From: Streptomyces sp. NBC_01803
GTDB lineage: Bacteria; Actinomycetota; Actinomycetes; Streptomycetales; Streptomycetaceae
Direction: 5' to 3'
DNA: 64,000 nt
Assembly: GCF_035917415.1 (NCBI RefSeq)
Contig: NZ_CP109073.1
Span: forward strand, 4,758,501-4,822,500
Positions 1-7,264 of this stretch are shown piece by piece. The position numbers and the translations under genes are program-made. Positions within the stretch are counted from its first letter, which is position 1; every line of letters begins with the position of its first letter. A model generated the notes under the pieces. The model was not told the DNA's origin. It ran no database searches and saw only the letters and a list, made by a program, of their open reading frames with translations.

Positions 1-80
1 TGTGGTGCTCACAGTCTGCTGCGCGAGCGGGGCGGGAGTCACGGGGGTGGGCCACCCGGTCGGATGGTGTACCCAGAAAC

Positions 81-118
81 ACCGCGAGCGCCCGCCCGGT
101 GAGGCGGGCGCCCGCGGT
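81..118 (-). terminator. Hairpin terminator downstream of glnII
   Basis: Two 16-base arms (81-96 and 103-118) pair with a single mismatch around a six-base loop, about 108 bases after the glnII stop. On the minus strand the stem is followed by a short T-rich stretch. The remaining bases of 1-225 show no convincing gene. Confidence 0.6.
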
Positions 119-225
119 GTCTCCCCGGAACAGCGCCCGAGCTGCACCGGCCGTGAGCCGGGGAGACGATCAGGGAGAGAGGGAAGAAAGGGCGGAAAGC
201 AAGGAGCGAAGGCGGGACGGGGCGG

Positions 226-1251
226 TCAGACGAGACCGGCCTCTGCCAGCTTGGCGCAGCAGGTGTCCACCATCAGGCGGGTCACCACGTACGGGTCGCA
301 GTTGGCGTTGGGGCGGCGGTCCTCGATGTAGCCCTTCTTCTCCCGCTCGACCTGCCACGGGATGCGGACGGAGGCGCCGCGGTTGGAGACGCCGTAGCTG
401 TATTGGTCCCAGGGCGCGGTCTCGTGGGCACCGGTGAGGCGGTCCTCGACGCCGATGCCGTAGTTCTTGATGTGCTCCAGCGGCTTGCCCTCGTCACCGA
501 GCGCGTCGCAGGCGGTGATGATCGCGTCGTAGCCCTCGCGCATCGCCTTGGTGGAGAAGTTGGTGTGCGCGCCGGCGCCGTTCCAGTCGCCCTTGGCGGG
601 CTTGGGGTCGAGGGTGGCGGAGATGCCGAAGTCCTCGGCGGTGCGGTAGAGCAGCCAGCGGGCGATCCAGAGCTGGTCCGAGACCTCCAGCGGGGACAGC
701 GGGCCGACCTGGAACTCCCACTGGCCCGGCATGACCTCGGCGTTGATGCCGGAGATGCCGAGACCGGCCTTCAGACAGTTCTCCAGGTGGGCCTCGACGA
801 CGTCGCGGCCGTAGATCTCGTCGGCGCCGACTCCGCAGTAGTAGCCGCCCTGGGGGGCCGGGAAGCCGTTCTCCGGAAAGCCGAGGGGGCGGGAGCCCTT
901 GAAGAAGGTGTACTCCTGCTCGATGCCGAAGATCGGCTCCTGGGCGGCGAACCGCTCGGCGATCGGGCGCAGCAGCGCGCGGGTGTTGGAGACGTGCGGG
1001 GTGTCGTCGGCGACGTTGTAGACCTCGTTGAGGACCAGGATGTGGTCCCCGCCGCGGATCGGGTCCGGGAAGGAGGCGACCGGCTTGAGCACGCAGTCGG
1101 AGGCGTGCCCCTCGGCCTGGTTGGTGCTGGAGCCGTCGAAGCCCCACATGGGGGGAGCTTCGCCATCCGCGAGGATCTTGGTCTTCGAGCGCAGCTTGGC
1201 GGTCGGCTCGGTGCCGTCGATCCAGATGTACTCGGCCTTCTTGTACGTCAC
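226..1251 (-). CDS. glnII: Glutamine synthetase type II (GlnII)
   Basis: Makes glutamine from glutamate, ammonia and ATP in the cytoplasm. It is the eukaryote-like GSII form found in actinomycetes beside the GSI enzyme GlnA. The protein is 341 aa, the usual GSII length. The N-terminus has the KAEYIWIDGTEPTAKLRSKT signature and the middle has the WEFQVGP and NGAGAHTN motifs of the active site. I chose the GTG at 1251 because a GGAGGA ribosome site lies a few bases upstream; the longer reading frame to 1290 would place that site inside the gene. GSII is not adenylylated, so control is likely transcriptional, which fits the GlnR-type boxes at 1318-1355. A hairpin follows at 81-118. Confidence 0.96.
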   Translation of the reverse strand: MTYKKAEYIWIDGTEPTAKLRSKTKILADGEAPPMWGFDGSSTNQAEGHASDCVLKPVASFPDPIRGGDHILVLNEVYNVADDTPHVSNTRALLRPIAERFAAQEPIFGIEQEYTFFKGSRPLGFPENGFPAPQGGYYCGVGADEIYGRDVVEAHLENCLKAGLGISGINAEVMPGQWEFQVGPLSPLEVSDQLWIARWLLYRTAEDFGISATLDPKPAKGDWNGAGAHTNFSTKAMREGYDAIITACDALGDEGKPLEHIKNYGIGVEDRLTGAHETAPWDQYSYGVSNRGASVRIPWQVEREKKGYIEDRRPNANCDPYVVTRLMVDTCCAKLAEAGLV

Positions 1252-1317
1252 GGTCGTGCTCCTCCAGGAGGTCATCGCGGGTGCCTGCATACGCTGTCGT
1301 CAGCCTCGCGACCAGCG

Positions 1318-1355
1318 GTTTCCCTGTCGTTGCCCTTCTGTTAAAGCGTCGTGAA
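1318..1355 (-). promoter_or_regulatory. GlnR-type box cluster upstream of glnII
   Basis: Read on the minus strand, four 5-base boxes follow one another with exactly six bases between them: TTCAC, TTAAC, GCAAC and GAAAC. The known Streptomyces GlnR motif is a gTnAC-type box, six bases, then a GaAAC-type box, often in tandem at 11-base phase. TTCAC and TTAAC fit the first type. GAAAC fits the second perfectly, and GCAAC fits it with one change. The cluster lies about 67 bases upstream of the glnII start, a normal place for this activator. That GlnR binds here is inferred. Confidence 0.75.
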
Positions 1356-1445
1356 CCGCGTTTGGGGCGGGGTCGTAGGGTTGGCGCGGAAACGTCGGCG
1401 AGGATCGACGTGTGTTGTGAGGCGGCGGCAGAGAGGCGACCGGCC

Positions 1446-2333
1446 ATGAGAATCGGCCTGCTCGGAACCGGCCCGTGGGCCCGGCTCACCCACGGCCCGG
1501 CCCTGGTGGAGCACCCGGAGACGGAGCTCGTCGGCGTCTGGGGCCGGCGCCCCGAGGCGGCGGCGGAGCTGGCGGAACGGCTGAACACCCGGGCGTACGA
1601 CGACGCGGACGCGCTCTTCGCGGACTGCGAGGCGGTGGCGTTCGCGCTGCCGCCGGACGTGCAGGCGCCGCTGGCGGTGCGGGCGGCGGCGGCCGGGTGT
1701 CATCTGCTGCTGGACAAGCCGGTGGCGACGTCGGGGGCGGCGGCCCGCGAGCTGGCGGCTGCGGCGAAGGCGTCGGGGGTGGCGTCGGTGGTCTTCTTCA
1801 CCCTGCGCTTCGCCCCCGAGTCGGCCGCGTGGGTGGCGGCGCAGAGCGCCACGAACGGCTGGGTGACCGGCCGCGCGGACTGGTTCTCCCCGGTCTTCGG
1901 CGGCTCCGACAGCCCGTACGCGGACTCGCCGTGGCGCGCGGAGCGCGGCGCCCTGTGGGACATCGGCCCGCACACGCTGTCGCTGCTGCTGCCGCCCCTG
2001 GGCGACGTCGCCTCCGTGACGGCCGCCCGGGGTCCGGGCGACATGGTGCACATCGCGCTGCGCCACGTCTCGGGCGCGTCCAGCACGATGACGCTGACGC
2101 ACACGGTGCCGCCGCAAGCGGCGTCGGTGACGGCGGAACTGCGCGGCGCCGCGGGCATCACCACCCTCCCCGAACGCGGCGAGGGCGGCGCGGTCACCTC
2201 CCTCCTCCGCGCGCTGGACGCCCTGCTCACGGCGGCCCGCACGGGCGAACCCCACCCGTGCGACGCGCACTTCGGCGCCCGCGTGACAGAAATCCTGGCA
2301 ACGGCGGAAGCGGCCCTCCCCCCGGCGGACTGA
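1446..2333 (+). CDS. Gfo/Idh/MocA-family oxidoreductase
   Basis: A 295-aa NAD(P)-dependent oxidoreductase. The N-terminus begins with a Rossmann motif, MRIGLLGTGPWARL, and residues 80-90 carry LLDKPVA, the EKP-like motif of this family (DKP here). A C-terminal half follows with a WDIGPHTLSLLLP stretch typical of the substrate-binding domain. The ATG at 1446 starts right at the Rossmann strand; the open frame to 1281 runs through the glnII promoter and is not needed. It is divergent from glnII. The substrate, probably a sugar or inositol derivative, cannot be told from sequence. Confidence 0.85.
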   Translation: MRIGLLGTGPWARLTHGPALVEHPETELVGVWGRRPEAAAELAERLNTRAYDDADALFADCEAVAFALPPDVQAPLAVRAAAAGCHLLLDKPVATSGAAARELAAAAKASGVASVVFFTLRFAPESAAWVAAQSATNGWVTGRADWFSPVFGGSDSPYADSPWRAERGALWDIGPHTLSLLLPPLGDVASVTAARGPGDMVHIALRHVSGASSTMTLTHTVPPQAASVTAELRGAAGITTLPERGEGGAVTSLLRALDALLTAARTGEPHPCDAHFGARVTEILATAEAALPPAD

Positions 2334-2652
2334 CCGCGACACACCGGCCCGCCCGCCAACGCGACGGGACCGACGCCGCCGGCCGCCTCGCCAGGCGGTC
2401 GGCACGCGGCGGTCGGCCCGTCCGGTGCGGCGGTGTGACCGGGCCGACTGTCCGGTCGGTCCCGGGCGCGGTCCGGGTGCCGGCCGGTAGGTGGGGGGCC
2501 ATCGCACGGGTGGGTGTGGTCGGGCCGGAGCCGTTGCCCGCTCGGTCCTGTCGACCGGTGGGCGATCCATCAGGGGCCCGGGGCCGGTCCGCCATGGGCC
2601 GGGGGCCCGTCGCAAACGTATACGGCTTGAGCATGTCAACGATCGGCGCGGC
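2334..2652. other. Intergenic stretch without recognisable gene
   Basis: These bases lie between the oxidoreductase and the shared terminator at 2653-2688. The sequence is GC-rich with several short dyads. The frames that cross it have no family signature. I see no RNA gene or promoter with a good match. Confidence 0.5.
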
Positions 2653-2688
2653 GAGGGCGGCGACCGTGTGCGAACGGTCGCCGCCCTC
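2653..2688. terminator. Perfect 15-bp hairpin, bidirectional terminator
   Basis: Arms at 2653-2667 and 2674-2688 are exact complements around a six-base loop. It sits 25 bases after the stop of the minus-strand DUF2795 gene. On the plus strand it is followed by GTTCTT, so it can end transcription from both converging genes. Confidence 0.75.
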
Positions 2689-2712
2689 GTTCTTCCGCCG
2701 GGGTGACGGAGG

Positions 2713-3111
2713 TCACGCGCTCGGCTTGCGGCCGAGCACGGCGACGATCTCCTGCACGTTGGCGTAGGCGCGGTCGGTCGGCAGCTCCTGGACCGTTTCG
2801 ACCAGGTCGTCGGGGGCGTGGGTGTCGGACAGGACGCCCAGCAGCTCCTGCCGTTCCGCCGGGAAGATGCTGCGCCGCAGATGGCGGGCGAGCTCGAAGC
2901 GGAGCGCCTCGTTCTCGGCCTCCTCGGTGGTGGCCGCGCCGCGCGGCGGGACCGGGCCGTCGACCAGCGCGGGGTCGTCCTCGGCGGGAGGCTCCTGATC
3001 GCGCCATTCCTCCGCCCTCGTCGGGTGCTCGCCGCGCAGCATGCCCTGCAGTTCGTGCTTCATCACGTCGTCGCGGTGGACGTTGAGACGGTCGCTGCCC
3101 CGCTGTTGCAT
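2713..3111 (-). CDS. DUF2795 domain protein
   Basis: A 132-aa soluble protein of unknown function. Residues about 70-130 form a DUF2795 domain: it starts with ELARHLRRSIFPAERQELLG and ends with YANVQEIVAVLGR. The N-terminal half is acidic, proline-rich and probably disordered. An AGGAGGAA ribosome site precedes the ATG at 3111. It is a single-gene unit, ended by the hairpin at 2653-2688. DUF2795 proteins are common in actinobacteria, with no role that can be assigned from sequence. Confidence 0.85.
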   Translation of the reverse strand: MQQRGSDRLNVHRDDVMKHELQGMLRGEHPTRAEEWRDQEPPAEDDPALVDGPVPPRGAATTEEAENEALRFELARHLRRSIFPAERQELLGVLSDTHAPDDLVETVQELPTDRAYANVQEIVAVLGRKPSA

Positions 3112-3475
3112 GACTTCCTCCTCGCTTCGGGAGCAGGGAAGATCTCGGGTACCCGCCCGGGCCGGGCCGACACGACTCGTTCGTGGTCATCTTGTTTCGC
3201 CACCATGGCCCGGGGCACCCGCCTTTTCGGCCGAGCGAGCGGCCTCGTGGGGACGCGAAGGCTCCGGGCGCGGGAAATCAGGGGTCCCGCCCCGGGGCCA
3301 GTCCTTTCCCGGAACCGGAGCCGGAACCGGAGCCGGCGTCCGTGCCGGCTCCGGCCTCTCCGCCGCATGTCCACCCCCGAGCGCGCCGAGCGGCGAGTCG
3401 AGTGCCCGAGTCCGGAGAGCGTCCGCGCGCACGGTCCGTAGTCGGGCCGCCGCTCCGGTGGCGGCCGGTCTCCGG
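3112..3475. other. Intergenic region with a perfect 11-bp hairpin
   Basis: This region lies downstream of the globin fusion gene and upstream of the DUF2795 gene, both on the minus strand. Arms at 3327-3337 and 3344-3354 are exact complements around six bases and may end the globin transcript about 120 bases past its stop. The left arm lies in a short run of GGAACC/GGAGCC units (3311-3336). The part near 3111 should hold the DUF2795 promoter, but no clear -35/-10 pair was seen. No gene is recognisable. Confidence 0.5.
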
Positions 3476-4249
3476 TCAGCTCCCCTGCGGCTGCCACGGG
3501 GGAGTGACGCCCCACTCCCAGCGCGGCATGGGCGCCGGGTCCAGCGGTGGCGGGTCGTCCCCGGCGTAGATCAGTGCCATCCGCGTCCCCCACTCCACGT
3601 AGTACGCGAACACCGCGCGGAACTCCGGGTCGGCGGGCAACTCCGCCTCGTCGGCGGCATCCAGCAGCAGCCCGGCCCAACGGCGGCGCTGCTCCTCGGT
3701 GATGCCCTTACCGATGTGGTGGGCGGCCATCCCGGCGTGTCCGCCGCGCTCCGCCGAGTACCGCGCCGGGCCGCCGAACACCTCGCCCAGCCACAGCGCG
3801 ACGTTGCGCGTGTGGTCCGGGCTCATGCCCGCGAACACCGGCTCCAGCAGCGGGTCCTTGAGGACTTCGGTGTAGAAGAGGTCGGTCAGCCGCAGGAACG
3901 CGGCCTCGCCGCCGGCCCAGGCGTAGACGGTCGGATACCGCGATCCCTTCCCGGCCACGCCGGTGGGCTCGTAGTGCCGCATCTCCTCGATCGCCGTGAC
4001 GTACGGCTTGATCTCGGCGAAGAACGGCCCGACGTGCGCGCCGGTCCCAAAGCCCTCCAGGTGGTCGGCCAGGGAGCTCCAGCGGATGCGCAGGATGTAG
4101 CTGTCCGGCTCCTCGTGACAGCGCGTCAGCTCGTAGTCCACGCACTCGGGCGCCGCCGCGAGCGAGGCGGCGGCCCGGCCGTACGCCTCCTCGAACGCGG
4201 GCCCGCCGCCCGCCGGAATCCGGTATCTGATGTATTCGACGGTGGTCAT
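3476..4249 (-). CDS. ABM-domain / group II truncated haemoglobin fusion
   Basis: A 257-aa two-domain protein. Residues about 1-95 are an antibiotic-biosynthesis-monooxygenase (ABM) fold: MTTVEYIRYRI at the start, then a segment with YELTRCHEEPDSYILRIRW. Residues about 100-235 are a group II truncated globin with TVYAWAGGEAAFLRLTDLFY, and AAHHIGKGI near the proximal side. Such chimeras are known in streptomycetes (S. avermitilis has been studied); a haem-based oxygen or peroxide role coupled to the ABM domain has been proposed. The gene lies 19 bases after the upstream minus-strand gene and is likely co-transcribed with it. Confidence 0.88.
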   Translation of the reverse strand: MTTVEYIRYRIPAGGGPAFEEAYGRAAASLAAAPECVDYELTRCHEEPDSYILRIRWSSLADHLEGFGTGAHVGPFFAEIKPYVTAIEEMRHYEPTGVAGKGSRYPTVYAWAGGEAAFLRLTDLFYTEVLKDPLLEPVFAGMSPDHTRNVALWLGEVFGGPARYSAERGGHAGMAAHHIGKGITEEQRRRWAGLLLDAADEAELPADPEFRAVFAYYVEWGTRMALIYAGDDPPPLDPAPMPRWEWGVTPPWQPQGS

Positions 4250-4268
4250 CGTCGGCGTCCCCCGCTGT

Positions 4269-4802
4269 TCAGTCGTCGCTGTCGGCGTCCGGCCCCTGGG
4301 AGCGTACCCGTTGGACCTGCGCGAGGGATTCGCGCAGCTCGGACAGCCAGTCGTCGGCGTTCCGCCGCACGAGGCGGACGCACCAGGCGAGCGCGTCGCT
4401 GCGGCTGCGCGCCACGCCGCTCGCGATGAGGGTGTCCAGGACCTGGCGCTCCGGCTGCCGCAGCCGGGTCATCACCGGGGCGGCGACATGGGTGAACAGC
4501 GTCCGCTCGCCACCGCACTCCACGCCCCAGGACACCTTCCGCCGGAAGCGACGCTCGGCGGAGCGGGCCACGCGCACGCGGTCGTCGCGGGTGCGCGACC
4601 GGAACTCGGCGACCCGGCCCTCGCGGGCCGCCTCGCGCTCGACGGCGGAGGCGTCGGGGTCGAGCCGGGGCTCGGGAATCCGGCCGACGACGGTGATCTC
4701 CTCGCGGTCGGCCGTCACGTCGACCAGCTCGGTGAAGAGCCCCTCGGGCAGTCGCCCGGCGAACCAGCCGCGCAGCTCGTCTCGTTCTTTATCTGTAAGC
4801 AT
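4269..4802 (-). CDS. Unknown protein with ribbon-helix-helix-like C-terminus
   Basis: A 177-aa protein whose family I do not recognise. The middle is very rich in arginine and glutamate. The segment PERQVLDTLIASGVARSRSD, followed by ALAWCVRLV (about residues 118-147), resembles the strand-helix-helix pattern of Arc/MetJ-type DNA-binding proteins. There is no ribosome site directly before the ATG. A perfect inverted repeat ends one base upstream of it, and TAATCT lies seven bases upstream, so the transcript may be leaderless. It is followed 19 bases later by the globin fusion. An autorepressor role for itself and the globin gene is inference. Confidence 0.6.
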   Translation of the reverse strand: MLTDKERDELRGWFAGRLPEGLFTELVDVTADREEITVVGRIPEPRLDPDASAVEREAAREGRVAEFRSRTRDDRVRVARSAERRFRRKVSWGVECGGERTLFTHVAAPVMTRLRQPERQVLDTLIASGVARSRSDALAWCVRLVRRNADDWLSELRESLAQVQRVRSQGPDADSDD

Positions 4803-4848
4803 GTAATTCAGATTACCAGTCTATCTGAATTACCTCCGGCGAATTACC
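4803..4848. promoter_or_regulatory. Palindromic operator candidate between divergent genes
   Basis: Arms at 4803-4813 and 4823-4833 are exact 11-base complements (GTAATTCAGAT and its partner) with nine bases between. A third half-site, GAATTACC, repeats at 4841-4848. These AT-rich bases stand out in a GC-rich genome. The palindrome touches the start codon of the minus-strand gene at 4802 and overlaps its candidate -10 box. It lies about 80 bases from the plus-strand SPW gene, so one bound protein could affect both. Confidence 0.65.
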
Positions 4849-4912
4849 CAAATGGGGCATAAGGGTGCATAGTGGAAGATGCCCATGAACAGATCGAAGG
4901 AGGCAAGTCGCA

Positions 4913-5377
4913 ATGACCGACGTCTCACACCGCCGGCGGGCGGACCTCGCTGGTCACCCCGATGAAAGGGAGATGCGTGAGCGTTACTCGCGCGTCCTGG
5001 GTGGGCGCGACGTGGTGTTCGTCGACGGACCGCTGTTCCTGGCCGGCCTGTACGCGGCTCTCTCGCCGTGGGCGGTGCACTTCAACGACAACCACCCGGA
5101 CCTTTCCATCAACAATCTGATCGTGGGCATCGCCGTGGCGCTGCTGGCCCTGGGCTTCACCAGGGCTCCGGAGCGCATGTACGGCATGAGCCACGCGCTG
5201 TGGGCGATGGGGGCCTGGCTCATCATCTCGCCCTGGCTCGTCGGAGACGATCCGGGCGGCGGCCTGATCGCCAGCAACATCATCACCGGTGCCATCATCT
5301 TCCTGCTCGGTCTCGTGGGAGCGGCGGCGGCGATGAAGGCGACCAAGAAGACGACGGGAGCCGCCCACAAGCCGTAA
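4913..5377 (+). CDS. SPW-repeat membrane protein
   Basis: A 154-aa integral membrane protein with about four hydrophobic segments. The SPW motif occurs twice, as LSPWAV and ISPWLV, each in a helix pair, which defines the SPW-repeat family. Its function is unknown. The N-terminal 35 residues are hydrophilic and charged. An AAGGAGG ribosome site lies eight bases before the ATG. It is divergent from the gene at 4269-4802 across the palindrome and ends before a strong shared hairpin. Confidence 0.88.
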   Translation: MTDVSHRRRADLAGHPDEREMRERYSRVLGGRDVVFVDGPLFLAGLYAALSPWAVHFNDNHPDLSINNLIVGIAVALLALGFTRAPERMYGMSHALWAMGAWLIISPWLVGDDPGGGLIASNIITGAIIFLLGLVGAAAAMKATKKTTGAAHKP

Positions 5378-5397
5378 ACAGTGGATCTCGCATGGAG

Positions 5398-5432
5398 TGA
5401 GGGGGCGCCCGGTCCGACCGGGCGCCCCCTCA
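5398..5432. terminator. Perfect 16-bp hairpin, bidirectional terminator
   Basis: Arms 5398-5413 and 5417-5432 are exact complements with a three-base loop. The hairpin lies between the converging SPW and rsgA genes, 20 and 23 bases from their stops. Confidence 0.85.
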
Positions 5433-5455
5433 CCGTTGCCTACCTGGGCCGGCGC

Positions 5456-6532
5456 CTACCGCTGGCGTTCACGGAAGCGGTACGTGGCCCGCTGGTGGCG
5501 GTGGATGGCCTTCCACCGTTCCGTGCGTTCCGCGCGCAGCCGGGCGTCGGTCCTGGACGCCGCCCAGGCGTTCTCGCGCAGCAGCTTCCGGTAGCTCGCC
5601 AGCCGGCGTTCGGGCAGCTCGCCCGCCTCGATCGCCGCCCGGACCGCGCAGCCGGGCTCGGACTCGTGGGCGCAGTCCGCGAACCGGCAGTCCGCGGCCA
5701 GCTCCTCGATCTCGGCGAAGACCTGCTCCAGGCCCTCCGCCGCGTCGTGCAGGCCGACCCCGCGCAGCCCCGGGGTGTCGATGAGGACGCCGCCGCCCGG
5801 CAGCGGGAGCAGCTCGCGCCGCACGGTGGTGTGCCGGCCCTTGCCGTCCTGGGCGCGCACCTCGCCGGTGGCGAGGACGTCGCCGCCGAGCAGCGCGTTG
5901 CCCAGGGTGGACTTCCCGGCGCCGGACGCGCCGAGCAGGACGACCGTGCCCGTGAGCAGGGCGGCGAGCTCGGCCATGCCCTCGCCGGTGACCGCGCTGG
6001 TGGCCACGGTGTCCACGCCGGGGGCCGCGGCGGCGGCCTCGTCGACCGCCTCCGCCGGGTCGGCGGCCCGGTCGGTCTTGGTCAGCACCACGACGGGCCG
6101 GGCGCCGCTCTCCCAGCCGAGGGCGAGCAGGCGTTCCAGCCGTCCGGCGTCGAGCGGCACCGCCAGCGAGACGGCGATCACGACGGTGTCCACGTTGGCG
6201 GCGAGCACCTGACCGTGGGAGTCACGGGCGGCGGAGGAACGGACGATCGCCGTGCGGCGCGGCAGCAGAGCGGCCAGCCGTGGCTCGCGCTGCTCCGTGC
6301 CGGGGTCGAGGGCGGCCCAGTCGCCCGTGCACGGCGCGTGGCCGGCGGTCGCGGCGCGCAGCGGACCGTCGTCGGTGACCGCGTCGCACAGGCCGCGGTC
6401 GACTCCCGCGATCCGGGCCGGCACCAGGCCGGTGGCGCGGTGGTCGGCGAACGCGGCTTCCAGGGCGTCGTCCCAGCCGTAGACGGACAGGGGAGAGGGA
6501 GAGGGAGAAGAGGAGGATCGCGGAGAACGCAA
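5456..6532 (-). CDS. rsgA: Ribosome small-subunit GTPase RsgA
   Basis: RsgA (YjeQ) is a circularly permuted GTPase that acts late in 30S maturation and releases RbfA. The 358-aa protein has an N-terminal OB-like region. It then has G motifs in permuted order: TKTD (G4), SAVTG (G5), GASGAGKST (G1) and DTPG (G3). A zinc-finger segment follows with C-x5-C-x-H-x5-C spacing. The only start that fits is TTG at 6532. The sole ribosome-site-like sequence, AAAGGG at 6542-6547 on the minus strand, lies in the 3' arm of a small hairpin. Together with the upstream mini-ORF at 6581-6649, this suggests controlled translation. Confidence 0.93.
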   Translation of the reverse strand: MRSPRSSSSPSPSPLSVYGWDDALEAAFADHRATGLVPARIAGVDRGLCDAVTDDGPLRAATAGHAPCTGDWAALDPGTEQREPRLAALLPRRTAIVRSSAARDSHGQVLAANVDTVVIAVSLAVPLDAGRLERLLALGWESGARPVVVLTKTDRAADPAEAVDEAAAAAPGVDTVATSAVTGEGMAELAALLTGTVVLLGASGAGKSTLGNALLGGDVLATGEVRAQDGKGRHTTVRRELLPLPGGGVLIDTPGLRGVGLHDAAEGLEQVFAEIEELAADCRFADCAHESEPGCAVRAAIEAGELPERRLASYRKLLRENAWAASRTDARLRAERTERWKAIHRHQRATYRFRERQR

Positions 6533-6541
6533 GGTGAGAGA

Positions 6542-6594
6542 CCCTTTGGGAAAAGGGGCCCCGAGAGCAGGACGTGAGTGTCAGACCGGGGCCC
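6542..6594 (-). promoter_or_regulatory. Mutually exclusive leader hairpins before rsgA
   Basis: On the minus strand, CCCTTT and AAAGGG pair around a four-base loop (6542-6557) and would hide the likely rsgA ribosome site. Further upstream GGGCCCCG, in the last codons of the 22-aa mini-ORF (6587-6594), is exactly complementary to CGGGGCCC (6556-6563). The latter overlaps the first hairpin by two bases, so the two stems compete. The long stem is followed by CTTTT, as in an intrinsic terminator. The pairings are seen; the regulation is inferred. Confidence 0.45.
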
Positions 6595-6649
6595 GGGACG
6601 TGAGGATGGTCCGGGCGCTGCGCGGGGCAGCGGTCTTCTCGACAGCCAT
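6581..6649 (-). CDS. 22-aa leader peptide candidate upstream of rsgA
   Basis: A mini-ORF starting MAVEKTAAPRSARTILTSRA and ending PV before TGA. It has an almost ideal AGGAGGTGA ribosome site seven to eight bases before its ATG, far stronger than that of rsgA. Its stop lies 48 bases before the rsgA TTG. Its last codons form one arm of the competing stems described at 6542-6594. It has no cysteine and no run of one amino acid, so it is not a classical amino-acid attenuator. It could be a sensor of ribosome activity, fitting the ribosome-assembly gene downstream. Alternatively it is a small protein in its own right. Confidence 0.5.
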   Translation of the reverse strand: MAVEKTAAPRSARTILTSRAPV

Positions 6650-6772
6650 CGAACTCACCTCCTGGGTCTCAACCGGCGGCGGAATACCACACGTTGGGCT
6701 CACTTTAGCACGCACGCCGCCGGGCGCCGTCGGCCTCGCCCCCCCCCCGCGACCGGTTCCGCGGGGGACCTG

Positions 6773-7264
6773 GTGCTGTTCGAGTCCTGCGGCGCCAAGG
6801 TGCGGGTGACCCGGGCCCGTCCCGAGCCGCGCGCCGGGGGCGAGGCCGACGACGCGGCCGGGCCGGGCTCCCGGGCCACGGCCGCGCTGACCGCGCGGCA
6901 GTGGCGGGTGGCGCGCGCGGTGGCCGAGGGGCGGACCAACCGCGAGGTCGCGGCCCGGCTCTCCCTCAGCCCCCGCACGGTCGTCCACCACCTGCGCGAC
7001 GTCTACACCGCGCTCGGCGTCCGCTCCCGCGTCGAACTCGTCCGCGCGCTGGGCACGTTCGCCGAGAAGCTGGACCCGGCCCGAGCCACGGGTCAGGTAT
7101 CAGGTGCCACGGACCGGGTGCCACGGACCGCTGGAGCGGCGGAGCGGCGGTCCGTGGACCGCCGGATCAGGGCAGTGCGACGAACGGTGCCAGGAACTCC
7201 CGGGCCACCGGGGTGTCCAGACGGTAGGCGACGTTGGTGGCGTAGCACGGCACGTCACCGGTGA
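6773..7264 (+). pseudogene. Remnant of a LuxR-family regulator (C-terminal HTH)
   Basis: The frame encodes a complete LuxR-type helix-turn-helix, starting ALTARQWRVARAVAEGRTN and ending with GVRSRVELVRAL, at about residues 39-95 from the GTG at 6773. Just before it VLFESCGAKVRVTRARPE resembles the end of the TPR region of large ATP-binding LuxR (LAL) regulators, whose bulk is missing. Past about 7096 the frame runs low-complexity and antisense into the protease gene. No ribosome site is clear. I read it as the tail of a deleted regulator; a short functional HTH protein is possible. Confidence 0.5.
7121..7157 (-). terminator. Hairpin terminator of the serine protease gene
   Basis: Arms 7121-7130 and 7148-7157 are exact 10-base complements. 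They lie 10 bases past the protease stop. The motif GTGCCACGGACCG occurs twice in a row at about 7103-7130, so the left arm is partly duplicated. Confidence 0.6.

Noticed and set aside
403..1344. Long plus-strand frame across glnII
   Set aside because: Antisense of a clear glutamine synthetase, with no family signature and no ribosome site.
3476..4249. Part of an antibiotic biosynthesis cluster, from the ABM domain
   Set aside because: ABM domains occur in many roles, and no polyketide, peptide or tailoring genes lie nearby.
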